DNA of 15,281 nt. Origin: Pseudomonadota bacterium. GTDB lineage: Bacteria > Pseudomonadota > Alphaproteobacteria > Paracaedibacterales > CAITNM01. Of this stretch, positions 1 to 7,091 are shown piece by piece (the stretch's first letter is position 1; each line of letters opens with the position of its first letter). The stretch lies in NCBI GenBank assembly GCA_026400695.1, contig JAPLON010000023.1, positions 1 through 15,281 on the forward strand. The letters are read 5' to 3'. The notes under the pieces are model-generated. The model saw nothing but the letters and a program-made list of their open reading frames with translations. It searched no databases and was not told where the DNA came from. The position numbers and the translations under genes are program-made.

Positions 1-2
1 TG

Positions 3-110
3 AATGGTCCAGCAGGAGCATCATTGGAATCGATCGACCGTTTACGTATGTCAGGTTTTCCTGATGCACAAAAACGTGCAGATGCATTATTAGCTAAAAT
101 TTTTGAATAA
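3..110 (+). CDS. C-terminal end of an unidentified protein (5' end outside window)
   Basis: An open frame enters from the left edge and closes with TAA at 108-110, giving the last 35 residues. It ends in a charged amphipathic stretch (R-A-D-A-L-L-A-K-I-F-E) that looks like a terminal helix. Codon use resembles that of the core genes downstream. A good hairpin terminator begins ten bases after the stop, which supports this being a real gene end. I do not recognise the family from so short a tail. Confidence 0.7.
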   Translation, partial: NGPAGASLESIDRLRMSGFPDAQKRADALLAKIFE

Positions 111-119
111 ACTTTATAA

Positions 120-157
120 AGCCACAGATTCTTTTGACTTTGTGGCTATTTTTCTTG
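120..157 (+). terminator. Rho-independent terminator of the left-edge gene
   Basis: The arms AGCCACA (120-126) and TGTGGCT (141-147) form a 7-bp stem, extendable by a G-T pair. It is followed by a T-rich run (149-160). It sits just after the stop at 110 on the plus strand. Confidence 0.75.
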
Positions 158-158
158 T

Positions 159-190
159 TTGTCATATTTACAAAATTCTTTCGGTATAAT
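159..190 (+). promoter_or_regulatory. Possible sigma70-type promoter for the 714-aa exported protein gene
   Basis: A consensus -10 hexamer TATAAT lies at 185-190. The best -35-like hexamer is TTGTCA at 159-164, with a 20-bp spacer, longer than ideal. A second weaker option is TTGATT (259-264) with TATAAG (284-289). If that one is used, transcription would begin near 296 and the start codon at 334 would be favoured. Confidence 0.35.
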
Positions 191-297
191 ACCAGTAATT
201 CCTGCAAACCACATTGCAGATTCATTGTTGTGGGTAACTGTATTTTTATGCAATTAACTTGATTATGTCCTATGGACTATACGTATAAGCCTTTGGT

Positions 298-2442
298 ATG
301 ATGCATTCTGATTTTTTGCCTAAAGAAACTATTATGATTTTATGTATTATTTTTATTTTACCTTTTCTTGTCACTCCCACATTTGCCGCTGGACTAGTGG
401 CCGATTCCATAGACAATTATCCTGTGGTTTGTGATGCACGCAACTTTAAAGCAGCTACAGGTGGTAAGTCCACGAAACCTCAAGGAATTCCGTTGTATGA
501 TAGATCTGAACGTCTTCTTATTGGAAAAAAATTTTTAGATCTTCCCGACATTGCTGGTGAAGAACATCCATGGCGCTATATGGTGACTATGAATTGTAAA
601 AAAGGAAGCATTGATGATCTTGTTTTAATGGTGAAAAAGTTAGCAACCCAACTATTACCTCCAGAACAGTGTCATAGACTTGCTATTCTAATTGGCATTA
701 ATGAAAAGCTAAGTTCCTTTACAGACCTAGATGTGCCTTTTGATTGGAGCGCGCTAAAAGCAAAAAGAAATGAACTTGAAGCGTTGGGAATTCCTATATT
801 GTTTGTTTATACCCCTTGGTCCACATACCGAGAAGGACCAGAGGGAACTACTGCTCTTGATATCATCAAGAACATCAAAAATTTGTTTGATGGGTTAAAT
901 AAACGACAAGCTGACGCTCTAAGAAAAACGATAAAAGCTCAAGATGATAAACATGGTTTTCCTTTTGGTGCCATGCGCACACATTTGCTAAAAAATGAAT
1001 TTACTAACGATTTTGTCTCAAAGTTCAGTAGGGAAAAGCCAGTCTATTATCACATTCAAGATTCTGATTTTACAAGTTTGCAAACTTTTCCTCAGTTTTA
1101 TACATTTGGAGTTCCCACAGAAACATCCATCACTAGTGTTGGTGAAAAATATCTTTATGCAAAATACGATAGCGTTATCAGCGCCATGCAAAAACGTTAT
1201 GCATTTTACCCCGTCATTGTTGGTGGTGCGCATGTGTATGATCCGGATGAAGTACTGGATAACGTAGGTGTCGGTGCGAAGCAATGGACACGTTTTGCTA
1301 GCGAAATGGGTAACATGATTAAACACATTTTGGCTGTATTTCAGCCCTATGGTGTGTATCCCCATGAACCTAATACCATGTGTTTAGCCCCTCAAACAGT
1401 TCAATATTTGCACAAATCAGGCAATCTCCATCCTATTCTTAGTCGTTTAAAAACAGAAGGAATAACCTTTGGCATGGATTGTGAGGTACAAGATTTTATT
1501 CGTGCTTTGTTTAGAGGATTAAACGACAATGACTGCAGAAAAGGCATGATTTTTGCAGCAAATCTTGTTTTAGCAACTTCTATGAAGCGTGCTGGTCGTC
1601 CTTTTAACATTAAATTCAGCGGCAATTATGATCAACAGGCAAAAAAATTTCAAAGCTGGAAAAGCAAAGATATCAAGGCTATTCATGGAATGCCTCAAGA
1701 AATTATTGATCCTAATGCCTGGATGTGCAACGTTAGTACAAGTTTTTCTGCTCACCGAAAGGTAGATAGACGCACGTTATTATGTACCCTATTTAGTGCT
1801 TTTGATCCTCACGCTTTAAGTGGTGCTAATGCTAAATACGCACCTTCGAGATTATATGAAATTTTGGTTGGGTATGAAGGAGAAATTACCCGTCAAAAAC
1901 CAACAATCAAAGAGACATTTCAAAATCTGTTAGCCGCGTATGATGAATTAGGACAAGGGAATCTCACTGCATTCTATATTCTCTCAGCTGCTTGGGAAGC
2001 AGGTCAAACCATGAGAATCATGTTTTTAGACAATCTTGAAGCACCACCTATGCCAGCAGGTAGAATTCTAGCAGTTCCAAATGTTACAGATATTCGAAAG
2101 CTTTTAGCTGATCGTTTAAACTACAAATCTGATCGAGGACATCCTTTTCCCAATGCACAGATCATAAGCTTGCTTGATTTAGATGGGGTCCCAAGACGCA
2201 TAAACGTAAGTGATATGTTAGTTAACCTTGTAAAGGCCGTATACAAGCAGACAAAAACAAAAAAGAAAACCGGTGAAATTATTGGTATGTCTGCAGCTGT
2301 TGTGAGCGTTATTTTAAAAGATGAAACAGTCTCGCCAACTACACGTAATAAATACAAGAGTAGGTTAGGCAAAGATATAAGCGTTGAATTTCCAGATCTA
2401 CCTGAGCCAGCAAGACTAACTTACCTCGAAAGCATTAATTAA
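298..2442 (+). CDS. Large exported protein, glycosyltransferase-like core with C-terminal helix-turn-helix
   Basis: Family not recognised with certainty. The first ATG (298) gives 714 residues. The ATG at 334 (Met13) gives 702 and starts directly at a clean signal peptide: a hydrophobic run of about 15 residues ending TFAA. Neither start has a strong ribosome site, and I favour 334 on the protein evidence. Numbered from 298, residues about 126-170 give two beta-strand-like runs (RLAILIGIN; IPILFVYTPW). FPFGAMRTHLLKN follows at about 221-233, and then PVYYHIQDSDF with a D-S-D motif at 255-257. That order resembles GT-A glycosyltransferases, where DxD binds metal and nucleotide sugar. Residues about 654-691 read like a LacI/XRE helix-turn-helix (IIGMSAAVVSVIL, then VSPTTR). 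A DNA-binding-like motif on an exported protein is odd. Host-directed action is inference. Confidence 0.8.
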   Translation: MMHSDFLPKETIMILCIIFILPFLVTPTFAAGLVADSIDNYPVVCDARNFKAATGGKSTKPQGIPLYDRSERLLIGKKFLDLPDIAGEEHPWRYMVTMNCKKGSIDDLVLMVKKLATQLLPPEQCHRLAILIGINEKLSSFTDLDVPFDWSALKAKRNELEALGIPILFVYTPWSTYREGPEGTTALDIIKNIKNLFDGLNKRQADALRKTIKAQDDKHGFPFGAMRTHLLKNEFTNDFVSKFSREKPVYYHIQDSDFTSLQTFPQFYTFGVPTETSITSVGEKYLYAKYDSVISAMQKRYAFYPVIVGGAHVYDPDEVLDNVGVGAKQWTRFASEMGNMIKHILAVFQPYGVYPHEPNTMCLAPQTVQYLHKSGNLHPILSRLKTEGITFGMDCEVQDFIRALFRGLNDNDCRKGMIFAANLVLATSMKRAGRPFNIKFSGNYDQQAKKFQSWKSKDIKAIHGMPQEIIDPNAWMCNVSTSFSAHRKVDRRTLLCTLFSAFDPHALSGANAKYAPSRLYEILVGYEGEITRQKPTIKETFQNLLAAYDELGQGNLTAFYILSAAWEAGQTMRIMFLDNLEAPPMPAGRILAVPNVTDIRKLLADRLNYKSDRGHPFPNAQIISLLDLDGVPRRINVSDMLVNLVKAVYKQTKTKKKTGEIIGMSAAVVSVILKDETVSPTTRNKYKSRLGKDISVEFPDLPEPARLTYLESIN

Positions 2443-2458
2443 GGATATGACAACTTAT

Positions 2459-2486
2459 TTGTTCCCACATTGAATTAATCGATAAT
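2459..2486 (+). promoter_or_regulatory. Possible promoter for the aminotransferase-recG pair
   Basis: TTGTTC (2459-2464) and GATAAT (2481-2486) are separated by 16 bp, a plausible sigma70-type pair lying 40 bp before the ATG at 2526. No terminator was seen between the upstream exported-protein gene and this site, so read-through is possible. Confidence 0.35.
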
Positions 2487-2525
2487 CTGTGCTAGTAATG
2501 TGTACTGTTTCTAACATTGGTAATA

Positions 2526-3602
2526 ATGAGTTTTCCAAAATCAACACAAAGTATATATTCAATTTCTCCATATATTGGTGGTGATGTTACTCCCACTGGT
2601 TTTGTGCGTAGAGTAGTTTTAGCATCTAATGAAAATCCTTATGGTCCATCAGAATCGGTTAAAAAAGTAGTACGTGATTACACCAATAAAATTCACTGTT
2701 ACCCAAGTGGTGCTGCTAATAATTTACGTCAAGCAATTGCAAAGGCGCATGATCTTGATCATAACTGGCTAGTTACAGGTAATGGTTCAGAAGACATTTT
2801 ACACATGCTTGCCCGCACGTTTGCAGGTCCTGGTGATGAAATTTTGATTCCTCAACATGGTTTTGGGGTTTATAAAATTGCCACACTGGCAGTCGGTGCT
2901 ACGCCTGTTATTGTTCCACGGGTAGATTTTAAACTTACGGTTGATGCTGTTATTTCAAGGGTTACAGAGCGCACTAAAATATTTTATCTTGATCACCCAG
3001 GTAACCCAATTGCACACTACCTTACCAATAGCGAAATAGATGAATTGCTAGAACGCATGCCAAGCCATGTTTTAGTGGTATTTGATTCTGCTTATTCAGA
3101 ATACATGGATGCTAGCGATTACCATTCAGGTACTAAATGGGTGCAAAAGTATCCTAACGTGGTTATGGCACGTAGCTTTTCAAAAGCTTATGGTATGGCA
3201 AATCTTCGCCTAGGCTGGCTTTATGCTCACCCAGAAATTGTTGATCCTATTCATCGTATCCGCCCTCCATTTAACACAACAGGGCTTTCTCAAGCAGCTG
3301 GAATTGCAGCGTTAGATGATCAAGATTGGATTAGCCATTGTGTTTCTTTAAATAAAGAAAATTTAGCTAAATTTATATCAAATATAGAAGCATTGAACAT
3401 TCCAATTTTGCCATTTGCATCTAACTTTGTAATGGCTCGCTTTAATGATGCAGCTAAGGTTTATCGCTATTTAGGGGAAAAGGGATTGGTGGTACGCCCA
3501 ATGGGAGCTTATGAATTACCAGACTATTTACGCATTACCATTGGTAAAGCTGAAGAAATGGATGAGCTCGTTACTGTGCTTAAGTCATGTCCAGTTCTCT
3601 AG
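2526..3602 (+). CDS. hisC: HisC-family histidinol-phosphate (or aromatic) aminotransferase
   Basis: A class I/II PLP-dependent aminotransferase that moves an amino group between glutamate and histidinol phosphate or an aromatic keto acid. Family marks are present in order: SNENPYGPSE near the N-terminus, NGSEDILHML, PGDEILIP, FDSAYSEYMD, and SFSKAYGMANLRLGW, which carries the PLP lysine (about K220 counting from the ATG at 2526). Length of about 358 residues is normal for HisC. The frame can be opened at TTG 2517, but ATG 2526 is a better start; neither has a clear Shine-Dalgarno. The usual NPNNPTG segment reads HPGNPIAHY here, which keeps one Asn-Pro but loses the rest. No other his gene is in view, so the true substrate may be an aromatic amino acid. 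The 3' end overlaps recG by 16 bases. Confidence 0.88.
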   Translation: MSFPKSTQSIYSISPYIGGDVTPTGFVRRVVLASNENPYGPSESVKKVVRDYTNKIHCYPSGAANNLRQAIAKAHDLDHNWLVTGNGSEDILHMLARTFAGPGDEILIPQHGFGVYKIATLAVGATPVIVPRVDFKLTVDAVISRVTERTKIFYLDHPGNPIAHYLTNSEIDELLERMPSHVLVVFDSAYSEYMDASDYHSGTKWVQKYPNVVMARSFSKAYGMANLRLGWLYAHPEIVDPIHRIRPPFNTTGLSQAAGIAALDDQDWISHCVSLNKENLAKFISNIEALNIPILPFASNFVMARFNDAAKVYRYLGEKGLVVRPMGAYELPDYLRITIGKAEEMDELVTVLKSCPVL

Positions 3603-5686
3603 CCTACTACCTCACCAATTTACAAACGCTAGCTAGCGTCGGTACAAAGAGGGACAAGTTTTACAAAAAACTCGTAGGCGAGCGTTTTGTTGATTTGCTT
3701 TGGCATTTGCCAAGCCAACTTTGCTTTCGCCACCGTATTGATCACATCAAGGAAGCCCCTGAAAATTCATTGATAACTTTAGAAGTTAACGTGGAATTGC
3801 ACCAACCAAGTTTGCGTAAGCGTTCCCCTTATATTATTTATGTGCGCGATAGCAAACAGCAAAAACTCGAATTATTATTTTTTAATGCTTACGCTAGTTT
3901 TTTGCAGCGAGCTGCGCCTGAAGGTAAAAAAATTGCCATTAGTGGCCAGTTAAAAAAAGATAGTAATCGCGAATGTACGCGTTATCAAATGGCCCATCCT
4001 GATTTTATGGGGCTGGTTAGCGAAATTGATAAATGGATTGGTGCAGAACGTATCTATAGTTTAACGGCAGGGCTTACCCGTAGCATTGTCGCAAGCACGG
4101 TTGATCAAGTTCTAGAAAAAGCTCCGGAATTACAGGAATGGATTCCTGATTCTAAATACCCAAGTTTTCTTGAAGCTCTAAAAAAAGCACATAATCCCCA
4201 AAGTTTCGACAATTTGACGGTAACCGATATTGCTCGCGAGCGTCTGATTTTCGATGAATTCATTGCTTACCATTTAGGGCTTGCCATAAGTAGTCGCCGC
4301 CAAAAGCCAACAATCCAAAAATGTGAAGCTTCACATAATTTGGCAAATAAACTTGAAGATTCTTTGCCATTCAAACTAACTGCAGCTCAAAAAAATGCCA
4401 TCAATGAGATTCGTGGTGATATGCAAAGTGGCGCACAAATGGTTCGCCTATTGCAAGGGGATGTTGGTAGCGGTAAAACTTTGGTGGCAGTAATTGCTGC
4501 TTGCGATGTGGCAGATAATAATCAACAAACCGCAGTTTTAGTGCCAACCGAAATTTTGTCTCGCCAGCATTGCGCAAACATAGGTAAAGCTTTAGAACCT
4601 CTTGGAATTGAAATCGCTTTATTAACCGGGCGTGAAAAAGGTAAGGTCCGCGATAGTGTTATTGAAAGAATCACATCAGGTGCTGCCAAAATAATTATTG
4701 GCACCCATGCGCTTTTGGAAGATTCAGTCGTTTTTAATAATTTGGGACTTGTAGTAATTGATGAACAACACAGGTTTGGTGTCGAACAACGCTTGCGGTT
4801 AAGCCAAAAAGCAAAGTCAGCCCATGTTCTTTCAATGACTGCTACGCCTATTCCTCGCACCTTAGTGTTAGCTAACCACGGTGATATGGCTGTTTCTATT
4901 TTAAATGAAAAGCCAGCAGGTCGTAAAATTATTCAAACAAAAGTTATCTCAGCTGATCGATTGAATGAAGTAGTTGAACAACTTACTAATGTTATGAATC
5001 GTGGTAATCAAGTTTATTGGGTTTGTCCCTTAATTGAAGAATCTGAAACTAGTGATTATGCCGCAGCAGTCGCTCGCTTTGAAATGCTTAAAAGTATTTT
5101 TGGTGAAAAGGTTGCATTAGTTCACGGCAAAATGAAGGGGCCTGAAAAGGATGCTGCGATGGAACGCTTTGCCAAAGGTGAAGCTACACTCCTAGTGTCC
5201 ACTACAGTTATTGAGGTTGGTGTAGATGTACCCAAAGCCACTGTCATGGTTATTGAACATGCGCAGCGTTTTGGCCTTGCTCAAATGCACCAGTTACGTG
5301 GTCGGGTAGGGCGTAACGATATGCAATCATTTTGTTTATTGCTTTACGGGCAACCCTTAACTTTCCAAGCTCGCCAAAGGCTTGAAATCATGCGCGATTG
5401 CCACGATGGTTTTAAAATTGCAGAACATGACCTACGTTTACGTGGTGGTGGTGAAATCATTGGTACCAAACAAAGTGGCGTTCCTAAGTTCCGCTTAAGT
5501 GATTTGGTGCAAAACGAACCAGATGAAGCCAAAGCTTTGGAAGATCTGTTCGCCAAAGCCCATAGCATTGCCATGGAAATATTCAAAGAAGATCCTGATT
5601 TAGCTTCCCCAAAAGGCCTGGCTCTGCGCCAGCTTCTGGTTCTGTTTGAAAAAGACAAGGGTGAGATGTTACGTAAATCTGGGTAG
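3587..5686 (+). CDS. recG: ATP-dependent DNA helicase RecG
   Basis: A superfamily 2 double-stranded DNA translocase that remodels stalled replication forks and Holliday junctions in the cytoplasm. At 699 residues it is full length. An N-terminal wedge/OB region precedes the motor. Walker A GDVGSGKT is at about residues 291-298 and the family-specific DEQH box at 392-395 (IDEQHRFGVEQR). Motif III TATPIPRT starts at about 418. STTVIEVGVDVP comes next, and motif VI QLRGRVGR is at about 569-576. The C-terminal TRG-type region holds RLRGGGEIIGTKQSG. It starts inside the end of the aminotransferase gene (16-bp overlap), so the two are probably cotranscribed and translationally coupled. A diverged copy of part of its 3' end lies at about 6842-6959. 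Confidence 0.97.
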   Translation: MSSSLAYYLTNLQTLASVGTKRDKFYKKLVGERFVDLLWHLPSQLCFRHRIDHIKEAPENSLITLEVNVELHQPSLRKRSPYIIYVRDSKQQKLELLFFNAYASFLQRAAPEGKKIAISGQLKKDSNRECTRYQMAHPDFMGLVSEIDKWIGAERIYSLTAGLTRSIVASTVDQVLEKAPELQEWIPDSKYPSFLEALKKAHNPQSFDNLTVTDIARERLIFDEFIAYHLGLAISSRRQKPTIQKCEASHNLANKLEDSLPFKLTAAQKNAINEIRGDMQSGAQMVRLLQGDVGSGKTLVAVIAACDVADNNQQTAVLVPTEILSRQHCANIGKALEPLGIEIALLTGREKGKVRDSVIERITSGAAKIIIGTHALLEDSVVFNNLGLVVIDEQHRFGVEQRLRLSQKAKSAHVLSMTATPIPRTLVLANHGDMAVSILNEKPAGRKIIQTKVISADRLNEVVEQLTNVMNRGNQVYWVCPLIEESETSDYAAAVARFEMLKSIFGEKVALVHGKMKGPEKDAAMERFAKGEATLLVSTTVIEVGVDVPKATVMVIEHAQRFGLAQMHQLRGRVGRNDMQSFCLLLYGQPLTFQARQRLEIMRDCHDGFKIAEHDLRLRGGGEIIGTKQSGVPKFRLSDLVQNEPDEAKALEDLFAKAHSIAMEIFKEDPDLASPKGLALRQLLVLFEKDKGEMLRKSG

Positions 5687-5835
5687 TTCATAGGTTTTTC
5701 CTTTCTGTTGGTTTAAGTTTTAGCTACCTCAGCGCATTTTTAATTTACGCATTGGGTGAAAAATTTTTTGATTTTCCCATCTAAAAAGTGTTACTTGTTC
5801 TGCAGCGTTGGTTAATTTTTAATTTGGGGTTTATA

Positions 5836-6819
5836 ATGGTGAGTTATTTGTGTAAAAGTGTAAAATACGGAATTTTTATTTTTTTATTTCTAATTGCAAT
5901 GATAAGTGAGGGGGTATTTAGTGCAGACCCTAGTAGTCCTGCAACTGTAGATGAACGAATAGTAAGCACCACGAATCCTATTTATTATTGTTTTTCAGCA
6001 GACCACCGATTTGCATCCGGTAAAAAACCAAGCATAGACGAGATGGAGGTAATTAGTAGATTTGGCTATGTTGATGTTGATAGGTTGGAAGCTCAATTTA
6101 CTAGTAAGTCCGGAAGCTTAGGTTTACATCCTAAAATAGTGGAACTATTTGATAAGAAGCTGGTGCCTCATTATCGAGCAAATCCTTACATTGGTTCCGA
6201 TCTAAGTAGTACTGGTAGACCACCATCAGGTTGGTTTGGTGGCATTTCCATGACTACACTCACTTTCTTAGACGATCTTATTAAAGTCCAGGCTACCTTA
6301 CCTGCTGGAAAACATATGAAATTTTTAGGTGTTGGATCAGGAAACGCTTTTTTGGAGTTTTTATTAAGTCATATAGGCCTTACTACAGCAATGGATGTAG
6401 TGCGTCCAGAAAGTTCTTTCATGCGTGTTACTATTTGCGAACCACGTGGTGCTGGTGACGACGCAAGGATTGTAGCTGAAACATTCCCAGATGCAAACTA
6501 TGCAGATACAGTGTTAGTACTTAGTTGGCCACGTGATTTCGCAATTCCATATATTCATAAATTTTTAGAAAAGGGAGGTCGTGCTGTTTTATTTGTTCGC
6601 AACGAAGCTGTTGATAGTATTTTTGATCACACTCATTTAGGTGAAATAAGCGAGGCATTACCAAACTTTAAATTCAAAACCTATCTTCGTACATTCAGAA
6701 ACTGCTCTTTGCCTTTGAACACAGCCACATTTTCAACAGTTGATTTGTATTGGAAAGGTAAGCAAAAACCACCAATTGCAAATGCCATAGAAGCAGTAAA
6801 AGCAAGGCTTGGTAAGTAG
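5836..6819 (+). CDS. Exported Rossmann-fold / SAM methyltransferase-like protein
   Basis: Not assigned to a named family. The frame opens at GTG 5788, but ATG 5836 has a GGGG ribosome site about 7 bases upstream and starts directly at a signal peptide (hydrophobic YGIFIFLFLIAMI, then a VFSA cleavage-like site). It gives 327 residues. At 163-177, FLGVGSGNAFLEFLL matches motif I of class I SAM-dependent methyltransferases (strand plus GxGxG loop). VTICEPRG (about 198-205) fits the acidic end of strand 2. VLVLSWP at about 226-232, followed by KFLEKGGRAVLFV, fits strands 4 and 5. Substrate is unknown. A methyltransferase fold on an exported protein suggests a host-directed enzyme, which is inference. 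It sits between recG and a remnant of a second recG end, so the gene may have arrived by insertion. Confidence 0.82.
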   Translation: MVSYLCKSVKYGIFIFLFLIAMISEGVFSADPSSPATVDERIVSTTNPIYYCFSADHRFASGKKPSIDEMEVISRFGYVDVDRLEAQFTSKSGSLGLHPKIVELFDKKLVPHYRANPYIGSDLSSTGRPPSGWFGGISMTTLTFLDDLIKVQATLPAGKHMKFLGVGSGNAFLEFLLSHIGLTTAMDVVRPESSFMRVTICEPRGAGDDARIVAETFPDANYADTVLVLSWPRDFAIPYIHKFLEKGGRAVLFVRNEAVDSIFDHTHLGEISEALPNFKFKTYLRTFRNCSLPLNTATFSTVDLYWKGKQKPPIANAIEAVKARLGK

Positions 6820-6841
6820 CATCTAAATTTCCATGCTCCTA

Positions 6842-6959
6842 TGCCTTAGCGATTTGGTGCAAGATGACACCTGAAGAAGCCAAAGCCTTGGAAGATCTAT
6901 TCGCCAAAGCCCACAGCATTGCCATAGAGCTTACTAAAGTCCGTGGCTATGTTGCTTAA
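6842..6959 (+). pseudogene. Remnant of a second recG 3' end
   Basis: From GATTTGGTGC at 6851 the sequence tracks recG from 5501 for about 80 bases; I count roughly 70 of 81 aligned positions identical. One extra base near 6862-6873 breaks the frame. After it the translation again follows RecG (EAKALEDLFAKAHSIA), then departs to ELTKVRGYVA and stops at TAA 6957-6959, where recG continues for about 30 more residues. There is no start codon or ribosome site, so it is not a gene in its own right. It is best read as a displaced old 3' end or a decayed duplicate. Confidence 0.8.
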
Positions 6960-7013
6960 ATATGTGTATTTCATTTGGTCTCCTTGTAGATTTGTAAAAA
7001 TGTAATTTTAACC

Positions 7014-7048
7014 TGTTGAGTGAAAAATATATTTCTTTTCACTTAACA
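7014..7048. promoter_or_regulatory. 13-bp inverted repeat before the ART-like gene
   Basis: The arms TGTTGAGTGAAAA (7014-7026) and TTTTCACTTAACA (7036-7048) pair over 13 bp with a single G-T pair, around a 9-base AT-rich loop. No T-run follows, so it is a weak candidate for a terminator. Its place 44 bp before the ATG at 7092 suits an operator or a dimeric regulator site. Confidence 0.5.
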
Positions 7049-7091
7049 AAATGTATATATTCCTTTAATAAATTAACTTAGCGGAAAAATT

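Noticed and set aside
1018..1365. Minus-strand open frame opposite the 714-aa protein gene
   Set aside because: No ribosome site and no promoter. It is opposite a continuous plus-strand frame with protein-like sequence.
4522..4860. Open frame on the minus strand inside recG
   Set aside because: It lies fully within a strongly conserved helicase gene, has no ribosome site and a low-complexity Ser/Arg-rich translation. It is a shadow frame.
5755..5782. Hairpin after recG as a terminator
   Set aside because: TGGGTGAAAA and TTTTCCCA pair only with a bulge and a mismatch, and no T-run follows.
6842..6959. Small separate gene encoding the RecG-like tail
   Set aside because: It has a frameshift, no start codon with a ribosome site, and matches only an internal part of RecG.
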